Source: Synura sp. LO234KE (lineage: Eukaryota > Sar > Synurophyceae > Synurales > Mallomonadaceae). Taken from it: 64,000 nt of DNA. This document shows positions 47,318 through 56,591 of the stretch, piece by piece; position 1 is the stretch's first letter; every line of letters starts with the position of its first letter. Under the pieces are notes generated by a model that was not told where the DNA came from, searched no databases, and saw only the letters and a list, made by a program, of their open reading frames with translations. The translations under genes and the position numbers were made by a program. Location: the NCBI GenBank assembly GCA_015143735.1, contig VKHC01000001.1, forward strand, positions 1-64,000. Reading direction: 5' to 3'.

Positions 47318-47501
47318 AACTAATTACTTCAGCGAAGGAAAAATTATTTGTATTTGTTCCACTATAATTAACAGAATCAAATCGAACTACAATTGGATAA
47401 CGAATTACTTCGGATTTTTCGACACTAATTACTGTTCCTACTTTATTAAACCAATAAGATTCTTTCCTTAAAATCTTAACTTTTGCACCTTTTTTTAACA
47501 T
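47313..47501 (-). CDS. psaE: Photosystem I subunit IV (PsaE)
   Basis: 62-residue stromal SH3-like PSI subunit that helps dock ferredoxin. The sequence [20 protein letters not shown], then [21 protein letters not shown], is typical over its full length. Confidence 0.97.
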   Translation of the reverse strand: MLKKGAKVKILRKESYWFNKVGTVISVEKSEVIRYPIVVRFDSVNYSGTNTNNFSFAEVISS

Positions 47502-47700
47502 AAATTTCTTTAATAATATATTTCTTCTTTTAATATTTTTACTTAATATTATATTCCATTTAATTTCATTTTAGTAAAAGATTTTTTTATAATAAAAAAG
47601 TAATGTTTTGATTCGTTAAAATAAAAAAACAGAAAATTTCGTTTGATATTCTAAAAAAGGGAAATCAAGGCTTATTTTAAAATTCTTAATAAAAAAAAAA

Positions 47701-49431
47701 ATGAAAAATTTTGTACTTTTTTTAACTCTAGTCGAAAGAATAAAAACAATAGAATTAACAGATTTAACTGGAATCGGAAATTTTTTAAATGAAAAAAAAA
47801 GTGAAATAGAACTTTTAATTTTAGGGTTTCTTTTTTTTCTATTTTTAGTAGATAAATTCATTTCACGAGTTGAAATGGCATGGGATAATGACTTAGAAGA
47901 TACTGTTTATGATTCGCCTTTTGATTTTGAAGATCCATTTGCAGAATTTACTGGTTTAGATGAGAATATTGTTCAAGTTATTACAGATACTCAAATAACT
48001 TTTGCAGATGTCGCAGGAAACGAAGAAGCTAAAGAAGAATTAAAAGAAGTAATTCAATTTTTGACTAATCCTGATCAATTTGGAAAACTTGGGGCAAAAG
48101 TACCTAAAGGTGTATTACTTGGAGGTCCACCTGGAACAGGAAAAACCTTATTAGCAAAAGCTGTTGCTGGTGAAGCTGGTGTTCCTTTTTTAAAGGTTTC
48201 TGGTTCTCAATTTGTAGAGTTATTAGTTGGAGTAGGAGCTGCACGAGTCCGTGAATTATTTGAAAAAGCACGTTCAATGCAACCATCTATTGTTTTTATT
48301 GATGAAATTGACTCTATTGCAAGAACCCGATCTTTAAATAATAGTATGGGGGGTGGAAACGATGAACGTGAACAAACCTTGAATCAGATTTTAACAGAAA
48401 TGGATGGTTTTGAAGTAGATAGTGGAATTGTTGTTATGGCTGCTTCAAATCGAATTGATATTTTAGATCCAGCAATTAAAAGAGCAGGTCGATTTGATCG
48501 ACAAATTACAATTAATAATCCAAATTTAAAAGAAAGACAAGAAATTTTAAAAGTTCATATTCGAGGGAAAAAAGTAAGTCCTTTAGTTTCTTTGACACAA
48601 ATTGCTCAACGAACAATTGGTTTTTCTGGTGCAGATTTAGCTAATTTACTAAACGAAGCCGCAATTTTAGCTACCCGTAGACGAAAAAGCTGTATCACTA
48701 TGGATGAAATTAATTTAAGTATTGATCGACTTATTATTGGTTTAGAAGGAAAACAATTTTTACGTATAAAATCAAGGCAATTAACAGCATTCCATGAAAT
48801 TGGTCATGCTCTGTTAGGAAGTTTAATTAATGAAGAAGATGGACTTGAAAAATTATCTTTAGTTCCTCGTGGAGAGATGCAAGGAACGACTTGGATGACA
48901 CCTTCTTCAAGCCAATATAAATCACGAAATACTTTTATTAATGATATTTTGATTGGAATAGGTGGAAGAGCTGCAGAGGAGGTTTTGAATGGATCTAGTG
49001 AGTGTACAGTTAATGCTCAAAATGATTTAGCCCAAATTACAAGAACTCTTCGAACTATGATTTTACAATATGCAATGGCTCGATTACAAGAAATAAAACA
49101 AGAAGCTCAACAAAGAAACTTATTCCTTTTAGGAAGTGATGTAAAAACAGAACTCAATAATATTATTGATAATTTTACAACTAGTTTCATGGATATTATT
49201 TATTATGAAATTCTTTCATTTCTTAAAGTTATTCGTCCTGGAGGAGAACGTTTAGTCGACGAACTTATGGTATCTGAAGAATTAACAGCTAAAGAATTAA
49301 GAACTCTTGCTCGTGAATATATTTCAACTTTGAATTCTTTAGAACTTTTATATGAAAGTCGTAAATCTTCTTTATTTGATTTTCTTGTACCAGAATTTAA
49401 AAAATTTGTTTCTGAGACAGAACTAAATTAA
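47701..49431 (+). CDS. ftsH: ATP-dependent zinc metalloprotease FtsH, short N-terminus
   Basis: Thylakoid membrane AAA+ protease that degrades damaged D1 and other membrane proteins. Present: Walker [17 protein letters not shown], Walker [13 protein letters not shown], the [12 protein letters not shown] and the zinc motif HEIGH. The product is 576 residues, about 50 shorter than common plastid FtsH. Only one clear membrane segment is seen ([19 protein letters not shown], about residues 35-55), followed by an acidic linker ([20 protein letters not shown]); the usual first helix and lumenal domain are reduced. Confidence 0.97.
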   Translation: MKNFVLFLTLVERIKTIELTDLTGIGNFLNEKKSEIELLILGFLFFLFLVDKFISRVEMAWDNDLEDTVYDSPFDFEDPFAEFTGLDENIVQVITDTQITFADVAGNEEAKEELKEVIQFLTNPDQFGKLGAKVPKGVLLGGPPGTGKTLLAKAVAGEAGVPFLKVSGSQFVELLVGVGAARVRELFEKARSMQPSIVFIDEIDSIARTRSLNNSMGGGNDEREQTLNQILTEMDGFEVDSGIVVMAASNRIDILDPAIKRAGRFDRQITINNPNLKERQEILKVHIRGKKVSPLVSLTQIAQRTIGFSGADLANLLNEAAILATRRRKSCITMDEINLSIDRLIIGLEGKQFLRIKSRQLTAFHEIGHALLGSLINEEDGLEKLSLVPRGEMQGTTWMTPSSSQYKSRNTFINDILIGIGGRAAEEVLNGSSECTVNAQNDLAQITRTLRTMILQYAMARLQEIKQEAQQRNLFLLGSDVKTELNNIIDNFTTSFMDIIYYEILSFLKVIRPGGERLVDELMVSEELTAKELRTLAREYISTLNSLELLYESRKSSLFDFLVPEFKKFVSETELN

Positions 49432-49458
49432 AAAAAGGGTAAAATACCCTTTTTTTAA
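49428..49458. terminator. Hairpin holding both ftsH and psaJ stop codons
   Basis: 14-bp perfect arms TTAAAAAAAGGGTA (49428-49441) and TACCCTTTTTTTAA (49445-49458). The ftsH stop is at 49429-49431 and the psaJ stop (minus) at 49455-49457. The A and T tracts give a U-tract in both directions, a good bidirectional intrinsic terminator. Confidence 0.85.
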
Positions 49459-49583
49459 AAACTAGGAAAAGTTAATGGATCCGGATAAACATAATTAATG
49501 AACATTATAAAAGCTGACGTAATTCCTAACCAAGCAGTTAAAAGAACTGGGGCTGTTGAAAGATATTTTAAAAAAAAATTCAT
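49455..49583 (-). CDS. psaJ: Photosystem I subunit IX (PsaJ)
   Basis: 42-residue one-helix PSI subunit: MNFFLKYLSTAPVLLTAWLG, then ITSAFIMFINYVYPDPLTF. It follows psaF by 24 bases on the same strand, the usual psaF-psaJ pair. Confidence 0.97.
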   Translation of the reverse strand: MNFFLKYLSTAPVLLTAWLGITSAFIMFINYVYPDPLTFPSF

Positions 49584-49607
49584 AATTCAAATATTGGTTT
49601 TGATTGT

Positions 49608-50186
49608 TTAACGAGGTGATACAGTTACATCATCTTCTGCTGCAAGCAAATCTCCACTTGTTAATTCCTTCCAAGCTTCAACTGGCCATAAGAAACCAGA
49701 ATTCATTAATGTAATTGCAACTGGAACATTGATAATAATTTCATTTTCAAATGAATTTTCTGTTTGACTGGCATAACGAATATATTTTCTTCCTACCCAA
49801 CCAATCCAACCAGTGATATAAATAAATAATAACCCAGGTATTACAAATTCGTTTGCATGATCCCATTGACCACTTGCAATAATGCGAGGCAAACCTTCTT
49901 TTCCACAAAGTAAATTTGAACTTCCATAACGCGTGAATCGATTTTTTGTTTTTTCAATTTCATGAGTTAAAAATTTCGCTTCTTTACTATCAGGAGTATA
50001 AAGTTTTAGACGATTTTCCAGTTTCTTTACCGCTGTGTTTAAACGTTTTTGAAATGGAGCTGATTCTTTGCAAGGTGTTAAAGCACTAAAATCGGCTTTA
50101 ACTGGAGTTTGAAAGTTAAAAATAATTAAGCTAGAAAAAAGTAAAAAAAAGATTCTTTTTTTAATTGTTGTGAAAAAAGAAAACAT
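49608..50186 (-). CDS. psaF: Photosystem I subunit III (PsaF)
   Basis: Lumenal-side PSI subunit that docks cytochrome c6 or plastocyanin. The 192-residue precursor has a cleavable N-terminal segment (to about VKADFSALTPC), the lysine-rich donor-docking helix (FQKRLNTAVKKLENRLKLY), CGKEGLPRIIASGQWDHANEFVIPG and a membrane helix (FIYITGWIGWVGRKYI). Confidence 0.98.
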   Translation of the reverse strand: MFSFFTTIKKRIFFLLFSSLIIFNFQTPVKADFSALTPCKESAPFQKRLNTAVKKLENRLKLYTPDSKEAKFLTHEIEKTKNRFTRYGSSNLLCGKEGLPRIIASGQWDHANEFVIPGLLFIYITGWIGWVGRKYIRYASQTENSFENEIIINVPVAITLMNSGFLWPVEAWKELTSGDLLAAEDDVTVSPR

Positions 50187-50260
50187 AATAGATTTATTGT
50201 TTTGAGAAATTATTGCTAATAGATGTATATATATATTATTATAATAAAATATTTTATATA

Positions 50261-50334
50261 CGGGATTGACGGGGATCGAACCCGCAACTTCCGCCGTGAC
50301 AGAGCGGTGCTCTAACCAATTGAACTACAACCCC
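50261..50334 (-). tRNA. trnD-GUC: tRNA-Asp (GUC)
   Basis: Minus strand: acceptor GGGGTTG with CAATCCC and G discriminator, anticodon GTC in CTGTCACG, T arm GCGGGTTCGATCCCCGT. First of three minus-strand tRNAs between psaF and petD. Confidence 0.95.
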
Positions 50335-50339
50335 TAAAA

Positions 50340-50427
50340 GGAGAGAGAGGGATTCGAACCCTCGGTAGAAAAAATTTTCTACAAAAGATTAGCAATCTTA
50401 CGCGATAAGCCACTCCGCCATCTCTCC
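50340..50427 (-). tRNA. trnS-GCU: tRNA-Ser (GCU)
   Basis: Class II tRNA on the minus strand: acceptor GGAGAGA with TCTCTCC, anticodon GCT in ATTGCTAAT, long variable arm (GTAGAAAA paired with TTTTCTAC) and T loop TTCGAAT. Confidence 0.94.
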
Positions 50428-50456
50428 ATTTTGAACTTAAATTAAAAAATTAAAAA

Positions 50457-50530
50457 TGGCTCCGGCTGGAATTGAACCTGCGACCTAAGGCTTATGAGTC
50501 CCTCGCTCTAACCAACTGAGCTACAGAGCC
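50457..50530 (-). tRNA. trnM-CAU: Elongator tRNA-Met (CAU)
   Basis: Minus strand: acceptor GGCTCTG with CGGAGCC and A discriminator, D arm GCTCAGTTGGTTAGAGC, anticodon CAT in ACTCATAAG. The acceptor and D arm resemble the bacterial Met elongator (GGCTACGTAGCTCAG), not the initiator. The anticodon stem has a weak closing pair next to the loop. Confidence 0.85.
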
Positions 50531-50575
50531 ATCTTTAACTTTATGTTACAATAAAAAAGTAAATTTTTCTAATTT

Positions 50576-51058
50576 TTAAAAAAATCCTAAACTGATTGCC
50601 TTATCAATAGGCATAGCTGCACCAAATCCTAACCAAATAGCTACAAATGTCCCTACTAAAAAAACAATTGAAGCTACAGGTCGGCGGAAAGGATTTTGAA
50701 ATTTATTTACATTTTCAATAAAAGGAACTGTTAATAAACCTAAAGGAACAGCTGCCATTGAAGCTAAACCTATTAATTTATTAGGTAGAACACGAAGTAA
50801 GTTAAATGTAGGGAATAAATACCATTCAGGTAAAATTTCTAAAGGAGTAGCAAATGGATTTGCTTTTTCACCTAAGCCTGAAGGTTCCATTACAGAAAGA
50901 CCAATTACACATGCAAATGTTCCAAAAATAACAACAGGGAAAATATATAAAAGATCATTTGGCCAAGCAGGTTCCCCATAATAATTATGACCCATTCCTT
51001 TTGCTAATTTAGCTCTTAATTTTGGATCTGAAAGATCCGGTTTTTTAATAACAGACAT
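50576..51058 (-). CDS. petD: Cytochrome b6f subunit IV
   Basis: 17-kDa subunit corresponding to the C-terminal half of cytochrome b, 160 residues with three membrane helices. It starts [21 protein letters not shown] and has the Qo-site PEWY motif ([22 protein letters not shown]). It follows petB with 60 bases between. No intron. Confidence 0.99.
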   Translation of the reverse strand: MSVIKKPDLSDPKLRAKLAKGMGHNYYGEPAWPNDLLYIFPVVIFGTFACVIGLSVMEPSGLGEKANPFATPLEILPEWYLFPTFNLLRVLPNKLIGLASMAAVPLGLLTVPFIENVNKFQNPFRRPVASIVFLVGTFVAIWLGFGAAMPIDKAISLGFF

Positions 51059-51118
51059 AAATTTTATTTTTAAATTAAATATTAAAAGATTTCAAATTGA
51101 GAAAAATTGGGAATAAAA

Positions 51119-51766
51119 TTATAACGGTCCAGAAATTCCTTGTTTTCGAATCATTAAAAAATGAGCTAACATTAAAACAGCTGTAATTAATGGTAGAACA
51201 AAAGTATGTAAACTATAAAAACGAGTTAAAGTTCCTTGACCAACACTAACACCACCACGTAGTAATTCTACAAGACTACTACCTACAACAGGAATAGCAT
51301 CAGGTACTCCTGTAACAATTTTACATGCCCAATATCCAACTTGATCCCATGGTAATGAGTAACCTGTTACCCCAAAAGAAACCGTAACACTAGCTAAAAT
51401 TACACCTGTTAACCATGTTAATTCACGTGGTTTTTTAAATCCACCAGTTAAATAAACTCGAAACACATGTAAAATCATAACTAAAACCATCATACTAGCA
51501 GACCAACGATGAATTGAACGAATTAACCATCCAAAATTTACTTGTGTCATTAGGTATTCAATTGAAGCAAACGCATCTGCTACAGAAGGACGATAATAGA
51601 ATGTCATTGCAAAACCAGTAGCAACTTGTACTAAAAAACAAACAAATGTAATCCCACCAAAACAATAAAAAATATTAACATGTGGTGGAACATATTTACT
51701 TGAAATATCATCTGCGATAGCTTGGATTTCAAGACGTTCTTCAAACCAATTATAGATTTTTCCCAT
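51119..51766 (-). CDS. petB: Cytochrome b6
   Basis: Transmembrane di-haem subunit of the b6f complex, 215 residues, four helices. Haem-ligand histidines lie in [36 protein letters not shown] and in [27 protein letters not shown]; Cys35, which binds haem c_n, is in NIFYCFGG. No intron, unlike land plants. Confidence 0.99.
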   Translation of the reverse strand: MGKIYNWFEERLEIQAIADDISSKYVPPHVNIFYCFGGITFVCFLVQVATGFAMTFYYRPSVADAFASIEYLMTQVNFGWLIRSIHRWSASMMVLVMILHVFRVYLTGGFKKPRELTWLTGVILASVTVSFGVTGYSLPWDQVGYWACKIVTGVPDAIPVVGSSLVELLRGGVSVGQGTLTRFYSLHTFVLPLITAVLMLAHFLMIRKQGISGPL

Positions 51767-51855
51767 AAACTTTAGTTGTTAAGAATTTGTAGTCACAATT
51801 GAGCACATAAGAATTTTTCATTCTTGTAATTTTTCTTTAATATTCAAAATATTTT

Positions 51856-51963
51856 TTAAATATTACTTGGATTACGTGAACTATCACTTGATAATAACCC
51901 AAAAACAGCAATCGTTATAAAAAAAAAGGCTGTAGTATAAACAAAAAGTTTTAATGCTAACAT
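51856..51963 (-). CDS. psbI: Photosystem II protein PsbI
   Basis: 35-residue one-helix PSII reaction-centre subunit: [20 protein letters not shown], then [15 protein letters not shown]. It matches PsbI ([22 protein letters not shown], RNP near the end). Confidence 0.95.
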   Translation of the reverse strand: MLALKLFVYTTAFFFITIAVFGLLSSDSSRNPSNI

Positions 51964-52072
51964 TTCAATTTCTAAATTTTTTTTTACTCTTATTTACGAT
52001 TCAAAAATTAATTGAGTAGAAGGGGGAGGAGGGGTTTTTGAATTTTAACATTTAAGCGAAAACTAGCATTTT

Positions 52073-52363
52073 TTAAAAGTCTTCATTAAGTAAACGTCTA
52101 ATAATTTCTCGTTGTCTAATTAAAATCCAACAAAAAGAAAGAGTGATAAAAATAAGCAAAACCTGACTAAATAATAAAATAGGGTCTAATCTCCATCCAT
52201 GAATAAATAAAATTGAACTGTAAACTAAACCTAAGGTTGTAATAAAAATATCCCATTCACTAGCTAATTCTGGATTCACAAAACGGAGTGAATATAAACT
52301 CAACATAACAATCGCAAAAGTAACTCCTATAAGGAGTGCAGGTTCAACAATTATATTTATCAT
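52073..52363 (-). CDS. ycf66: Ycf66 membrane protein
   Basis: 96-residue hydrophobic protein with the Ycf66 pattern (VEPALLIGVTFAIVMLSLYSLRFVNPELASEWDIFITTLGLV, then ILFIHGWRLDPILLFSQ). Its function is unknown; it is patchily kept in plastids and cyanobacteria. It starts one base after the psbX stop on the same strand. Confidence 0.93.
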   Translation of the reverse strand: MINIIVEPALLIGVTFAIVMLSLYSLRFVNPELASEWDIFITTLGLVYSSILFIHGWRLDPILLFSQVLLIFITLSFCWILIRQREIIRRLLNEDF

Positions 52364-52364
52364 T

Positions 52365-52490
52365 TTAAACTTCCTCGCGACTAACAGGGTCTAATCGACT
52401 AACAAGAATAAGTGCAGCAGTAATAGGTAAGATTACAATAATGCTTCCTAAAAAAAGACTTCCTAAAAAATTTGATAATGATGGTGTCAT
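52365..52490 (-). CDS. psbX: Photosystem II protein PsbX
   Basis: 41-residue one-helix PSII subunit: [20 protein letters not shown], then [21 protein letters not shown]. The open frame continues upstream, but the ATG at 52490 gives the universal MTPSL start. Tightly linked to ycf66. Confidence 0.96.
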   Translation of the reverse strand: MTPSLSNFLGSLFLGSIIVILPITAALILVSRLDPVSREEV

Positions 52491-52548
52491 AAGTTCTTTC
52501 TCTAATATATATCTAATATTATATGTTACGTTAGAAATTAACTTAACT

Positions 52549-52896
52549 TTAATTTTTTGATAGAATTTGTTGATTTGAGGAAAATTCATTTGTGGATGTT
52601 AAGAATAACATGCAATGGCACTCTTTTCGTTCTCTCATTGGAACACAAGGGCAATTCCAATAGGCTAAACTAATTTCTTCAAATTTGTCATCATAATAGC
52701 GACAAGGACAAAGAGGAGCTCCAAAGATTTCTTTATTCTTGGTTAATCCTACTAAAACAGACTCAGTCACTTCTGGATCAATACAAAAAAAGGTATTTGT
52801 TGTTTTAGCATAATTTTCAGCAAATAATTTCATTGATTCTATCATTTTTGAATTGATTTTATTTGTCATTTGAAAATGTCTATTATTGTTATTCAT
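52549..52896 (-). CDS. ftrB: Ferredoxin-thioredoxin reductase catalytic (beta) chain
   Basis: FTR moves electrons from reduced ferredoxin to thioredoxins that switch Calvin-cycle enzymes on in light. The 115-residue protein contains all cysteine motifs that hold the 4Fe-4S cluster and redox disulfide: [29 protein letters not shown]. The start could also be the internal ATG at 52869 ([13 protein letters not shown]), closer to family length. Confidence 0.97.
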   Translation of the reverse strand: MNNNNRHFQMTNKINSKMIESMKLFAENYAKTTNTFFCIDPEVTESVLVGLTKNKEIFGAPLCPCRYYDDKFEEISLAYWNCPCVPMRERKECHCMLFLTSTNEFSSNQQILSKN

Positions 52897-53021
52897 TTTT
52901 TATTCTCAAAATTCAGTTCTTAAACTTTTTAAAGAAGAACCAAACAAGAAAATTACTACGATTTTTTAGTTTGAAATTAAATTATAATAATAAGCTAATT
53001 AACAAACAGAGGTAACATTAC

Positions 53022-53132
53022 ATGATTGCTCCTTATTTTCCATCGATTCTTGTTCCTATAGTTGGGATTTTTTTACCTGGATTAGTTATGGTTGTTTTAT
53101 TTTTATATATTGAAAAAGAAAATGTGGAGTAA
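53022..53132 (+). CDS. psaI: Photosystem I subunit VIII (PsaI)
   Basis: 36-residue one-helix PSI subunit: MIAPYFPSILVPIVGIFLPG, then LVMVVLFLYIEKENVE. It fits PsaI (SYLPSILVPxVGLxxP...IExD). The coding end is part of a 63-base palindromic structure shared with the psbEFLJ operon end. Confidence 0.93.
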   Translation: MIAPYFPSILVPIVGIFLPGLVMVVLFLYIEKENVE

Positions 53133-53166
53133 AATTTTTACTTCACATTTTCTTTTTCAATATATA
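53104..53166. terminator. 31-bp hairpin at the psaI/psbJ convergent ends
   Basis: Outer arms 53104-53126 and 53144-53166 (23 bp) are perfect complements. The inner part 53127-53134 pairs with 53136-53143 (one G-T), leaving a single-base centre. It covers the last eight psaI codons and the stop (53130-53132), and ends five bases from the psbJ stop. Confidence 0.85.
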
Positions 53167-53171
53167 TTACT

Positions 53172-53294
53172 TTATAAAGAAGAACCTAATCCAGAATAAG
53201 AACCATAAATAAATAATCCTAAAATTGTTAAAACACCCATTCCACCTACTAGTGCAACAGCCCAAAGAGGAACACGTCGATTTGTATCTGCCAT
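53172..53294 (-). CDS. psbJ: Photosystem II protein PsbJ
   Basis: 40-residue one-helix PSII subunit: [20 protein letters not shown], then [20 protein letters not shown], matching PsbJ over the full length. Last gene of the psbE-psbF-psbL-psbJ operon. Confidence 0.97.
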   Translation of the reverse strand: MADTNRRVPLWAVALVGGMGVLTILGLFIYGSYSGLGSSL

Positions 53295-53318
53295 AGTTTT
53301 GATTGAATAAAAGAAGAT

Positions 53319-53444
<126 letters not shown>

Positions 53445-53447
53445 CTA

Positions 53448-53579
53448 TTATCTTTGAATAAATTGCATTGAAGTAATGGCACCTAGAAAAAAAATAGTTG
53501 GAACGGCTAATGCATGAATAGCTAGCCAACGAAATGTAAAAATTGGATAAGCAACAGATCGATTAAAATTACGATTCAT
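53448..53579 (-). CDS. psbF: Cytochrome b559 beta subunit
   Basis: 43-residue haem-binding PSII subunit: [20 protein letters not shown], then [18 protein letters not shown]. The haem-ligand histidine is in [11 protein letters not shown]. Confidence 0.98.
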   Translation of the reverse strand: MNRNFNRSVAYPIFTFRWLAIHALAVPTIFFLGAITSMQFIQR

Positions 53580-53597
53580 AATTGAAATAAGTTTTTT

Positions 53598-53843
53598 TTA
53601 TTTTAAATCTTCTAATTCTTGATTTACATTAAAACGTTCATTTGCTAATGGAACTTGTTGCCTATCTTGTGTAAAATATTCGTCAGGACGCGGAGTTCCA
53701 AAAACATCATAAGCTAAACCTGTACTAATAAATAACCAACCTGAAAGAAAAAGGGTTGGAATTGTAATACTGTGAATGATCCAATAACGAATACTTGTAA
53801 TAATATCTGTAAACGGACGTTCTCCTGTAGATCCACCAGACAT
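53598..53843 (-). CDS. psbE: Cytochrome b559 alpha subunit
   Basis: 81-residue haem-binding PSII subunit. It starts [21 protein letters not shown]; the haem-ligand histidine is in [18 protein letters not shown], then [16 protein letters not shown]. First gene of the psbEFLJ operon. Confidence 0.99.
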   Translation of the reverse strand: MSGGSTGERPFTDIITSIRYWIIHSITIPTLFLSGWLFISTGLAYDVFGTPRPDEYFTQDRQQVPLANERFNVNQELEDLK

Positions 53844-53914
53844 AACTTTACTTTTTGTGAGTCAAAACTCTTCTTTTGTCACTCCTTTTCAAGTTTGAGT
53901 TTGAATTTTTATAA

Positions 53915-53985
53915 AGCGGGCAGAGAGAATCGAACTCTCATAATCAGCTTGGAAGGCTGAAGTTTTACCACTAAACTATGCCCGC
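53915..53985 (-). tRNA. trnG-UCC: tRNA-Gly (UCC)
   Basis: Minus strand: acceptor GCGGGCA with TGCCCGC, D arm GTTTAGTGGTAAAAC, anticodon loop CTTCCAA giving UCC, T loop TTCGATT. No intron. Confidence 0.94.
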
Positions 53986-54033
53986 TAGATATAAATATAG
54001 AAACAACTCTTTTTTATTAGTACTTTTGTTTTA

Positions 54034-54585
54034 TTAAAGAATGACATTTTCTAATGGTACATTTAGAAAACGTGATAATTGAATAGCTTTTTTTTCAGTT
54101 TGACTCGGACTCATAAACATTTGAGCAGGAAATAAAGGAATTTCCCGTTTATCTTTTAAAACTAAAAAAATTGTACAACGAGGATTTAATCCTTGTTTCA
54201 TTAAAAATTTTAAATTTTTAATATTTTTAAATTCATAAGATAAAAAAAGACGTTCATTTTTTCCTGGAAATCCTAATCGAATAATTCGAATCAGATTATC
54301 TGTTTTTGAAAATTCATTATATCCGCTTCCAATATTCCATAAAATCGTTAAAAAAAGGTAAAAGGATAAACCAATTGCACCAGTTCCATAAAAAAGTAAT
54401 GCTATTCCTTGAGGAAAGAAAACAATTTCATTAGTATCAGTAATTTTTAAAAAATTTTGATGAAAATAACTTGAAAGCCCTGCTAAAAAAAATCCTAAAC
54501 CAGCAAAAAAAAGAATAAACATTAATAGAAAACTTCGAAGATTTCGTGCCCCAACAATATTTTCTCTTAGGATAGAGTCATTCAT
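54034..54585 (-). CDS. ycf4: Photosystem I assembly protein Ycf4
   Basis: 183-residue thylakoid protein scaffolding PSI assembly. It has the N-terminal VGARNLRSFLLMFILFFAGLGFFLAGLSSYF with two membrane helices (second near LLFYGTGAIGLSFYLFLTILW), and FFPQGIALLFYG, GSGYNEFSKT and PLFPAQ-like motifs of the family. Confidence 0.96.
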   Translation of the reverse strand: MNDSILRENIVGARNLRSFLLMFILFFAGLGFFLAGLSSYFHQNFLKITDTNEIVFFPQGIALLFYGTGAIGLSFYLFLTILWNIGSGYNEFSKTDNLIRIIRLGFPGKNERLFLSYEFKNIKNLKFLMKQGLNPRCTIFLVLKDKREIPLFPAQMFMSPSQTEKKAIQLSRFLNVPLENVIL

Positions 54586-54620
54586 AAAAGGATTTTTTGG
54601 ATAACTTAATGAGTTAAAAA

Positions 54621-54652
54621 TAAAAACAATTAAATTAATTTAATTGTTTTTA
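54621..54652. terminator. 32-base perfect palindrome over the petL stop codon
   Basis: TAAAAACAATTAAATT followed by its exact complement. It contains the last seven codons and the stop (54630-54632) of petL on the minus strand. Confidence 0.7.
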
Positions 54653-54725
54653 AGCCAATATACAATGCAGTAACAAGTCCAAATGTAAAGCTACATAAAA
54701 TTAAATAATCTAGAATTAAAGTCAT
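54630..54725 (-). CDS. petL: Cytochrome b6f subunit VI (PetL)
   Basis: 31-residue one-helix protein: MTLILDYLILCSFTFGLVTA, then LYIGLKTIKLI. It fits PetL, which ends ...LFxGLxKIxLI. It lies upstream of ycf4 on the same strand. Identity of such short proteins is less certain than that of the larger genes. Confidence 0.8.
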   Translation of the reverse strand: MTLILDYLILCSFTFGLVTALYIGLKTIKLI

Positions 54726-54851
54726 TTTTCAGTAAAGGATTAATAAATTTAAAAAATTTTTGATTTCTTTTACAAATATTATAGCGAAAAGAGTTTTCGA
54801 AGAACTATTATAATATATGTATAAAAATATAAAAACTTAAAAATCTTTTCT

Positions 54852-55340
54852 ATGGCAAATAACAGTCAGTCAACACTTTCCAAAAAAACTTTTGATGTAG
54901 TTGCACCTTTTAAAAATGATCCTTTTGTAGGTCATCTTTCAACACCAATTACGTCATCAAATTTAACACGAAGTTATCTTAGTTCATTACCAGCTTATAA
55001 GGCTGGATTATCTCCTTTATTAAGAGGAATTAATATTGGTTATGTTCATGGATATTTTCTTTTAGGGCCTTTTGTTAAATTAGGACCACTTCGTAATAGT
55101 GAAGTTGCTAATTTTGTTGGACTTGTTTCAACAATTAGTTTAATTATTATTTTGACAACAGCTTTATTAATTTATGGAGCTGTTAGTTTTTCGGATAATG
55201 AGGATACAAAGAAAAAAAGTATAATTGATTTTTTAACTCCCGAAGGTTGGTATCAATTTACATCAGGATTTATTGTAGGTGGTTTTGGGGGTGCTAGTGT
55301 TGCATATTTATTATTAAAATTTTTCTCTTTTGTTTTTTAA
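54852..55340 (+). CDS. psaL: Photosystem I subunit XI (PsaL)
   Basis: 162-residue PSI subunit needed for trimer or antenna docking. Conserved: [59 protein letters not shown], and a C-terminal [31 protein letters not shown] lies at 54809-54814, about 38 bases upstream. Confidence 0.98.
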   Translation: MANNSQSTLSKKTFDVVAPFKNDPFVGHLSTPITSSNLTRSYLSSLPAYKAGLSPLLRGINIGYVHGYFLLGPFVKLGPLRNSEVANFVGLVSTISLIIILTTALLIYGAVSFSDNEDTKKKSIIDFLTPEGWYQFTSGFIVGGFGGASVAYLLLKFFSFVF

Positions 55341-55350
55341 AAAATAAAAA

Positions 55351-55419
55351 GAATGATTAAAAAAAAAAACGAAAGAAGAAATATAATATGATTTTTTCCT
55401 TCGTTTTTTTTTATCATTC
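55351..55419. terminator. Imperfect hairpin between psaL and cemA
   Basis: GAATGATT-(A run)-CGAA (55351-55373) can pair with TTCG-(T run)-ATCATTC (55400-55419) with a small bulge in the A/T part. The right arm contains the cemA stop (55414-55416). Long A and T tracts fit a two-way terminator. Confidence 0.5.
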
Positions 55420-56163
55420 ATTCATCTTATGATACGTTGAAACAATTGATGGAGAAATTCCATTTAAATGTTTAAAAATCCAATATTTGAATAAAGTATC
55501 TAATAACACTGGAAGAGTAGCTACAAATGAAAAAATAAAACCTCTTTCCTGAGGTAAACCAAAATGTTTTAAAAAATTTTCTAATACAATTTCCCATCCA
55601 TAAGAGGAATGAAAACCTACAAAAGTATCACTAAATAAAATTAATAAAAAAGCCTTTTTATCATCGGTAAGTTCAAAAAACTTAAATTTCCAGTTTTGTA
55701 AAAAAAGATTAAATTGATAACTATTTTTAAATACAATTGTAATTAAAAAAAGAAGTAGAAGGAAATCTCCAAAAATATTAAGAACTGTAAAAAGCGTTTC
55801 TTGATAATACTTATTAATAAGTTTTCTAGTTTTTATTAATAAATTTTTATATACTTTTTTCTTTAAATCTATATTTTTTTGTTTTATAAGATTCTTAGTA
55901 GAATCTAAAGCCTTTTTTTTTGTATTACTTGATTCACAGAATAAATCAAAAATAAATTTTCTTTTATAGTTTGAAAATTCTTTAATTGCTTTTTCTTTAT
56001 GAGAAAAATTTAAAAAAACAGGAAAATTAACTTTTTCCCAAATAAAATGAATTGTTGGTCCAAAAACAATATTTTTTATTAAATTGGTCGCAATTAAAAT
56101 TTTTAAAAAAGTTAATAAAATAAACTTTGTTCCTAAAAAAAAATCTTTTTTCTCTATTAACAT
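55414..56163 (-). CDS. cemA: Chloroplast envelope membrane protein CemA (Ycf10)
   Basis: Inner-envelope protein linked to proton extrusion and inorganic carbon uptake. From the ATG at 56163 it has 249 residues (the frame reaches a TTG at 56184). The C-terminal half is typical: LLLFLITIVFKN, KAFLLILFSDTFVGFHSSYGWEIVLENFLKHFGLPQ and the end FVATLPVLLDTLFKYWIFKHLNGISPSIVSTYHKMNE. Confidence 0.95.
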   Translation of the reverse strand: MLIEKKDFFLGTKFILLTFLKILIATNLIKNIVFGPTIHFIWEKVNFPVFLNFSHKEKAIKEFSNYKRKFIFDLFCESSNTKKKALDSTKNLIKQKNIDLKKKVYKNLLIKTRKLINKYYQETLFTVLNIFGDFLLLLFLITIVFKNSYQFNLFLQNWKFKFFELTDDKKAFLLILFSDTFVGFHSSYGWEIVLENFLKHFGLPQERGFIFSFVATLPVLLDTLFKYWIFKHLNGISPSIVSTYHKMNE

Positions 56164-56271
56164 TTTATTAAAAAATAGGTGCAAATTTATTGATTTGTAT
56201 TCTTACTTTTGTTAGATTTATGAATTGTGGTATATTATAATATAGAATTAAATAAAGAAAAGTGAACTATC

Positions 56272-56568
56272 ATGGTAAAAAAATACAAAGTTACATTAAT
56301 TGATGAAGGTGTTGAAACAGTCATTGAATGTGCTGAAAATAAGTATATTCTTGATGCTGCTGAAGAAGCAGGTATTGACTTACCTTATTCATGTCGTGCA
56401 GGATCTTGTTCTACTTGTTTAGGTTTAATAAAAAACGGTTCGATCGATCAAAAAGATCAAAGTTTTTTAGATGAAACTCAACTGGCAAAAGGTTTTGCTT
56501 TAACATGTGTTAGTTACCCTTTAAGTGATGTAACCGTTTTAACACATCAAGAAAGTAATTTATTCTAA
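56272..56568 (+). CDS. petF: Ferredoxin, plant-type [2Fe-2S]
   Basis: 98-residue soluble electron carrier from PSI to FNR, FTR and other enzymes. The four cluster cysteines are in [12 protein letters not shown] and FALTCVSYP. The stop codon (56566-56568) sits in the loop of a hairpin. Convergent with rps10. Confidence 0.98.
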   Translation: MVKKYKVTLIDEGVETVIECAENKYILDAAEEAGIDLPYSCRAGSCSTCLGLIKNGSIDQKDQSFLDETQLAKGFALTCVSYPLSDVTVLTHQESNLF

Positions 56569-56582
56569 TAAATTACTTTCTT
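56549..56582. terminator. 14-bp hairpin with the petF stop codon in its loop
   Basis: Arms AAGAAAGTAATTTA (56549-56562) and complement (56569-56582), loop TTCTAA holding the petF stop. It ends nine bases before the rps10 stop on the opposite strand. Confidence 0.75.
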
Positions 56583-56591
56583 TTAAGATTT

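Noticed and set aside
52365-52589. PsbX with a 33-residue N-terminal extension
   Set aside because: The frame is open upstream, but the internal ATG at 52490 gives the universal MTPSL start and length.
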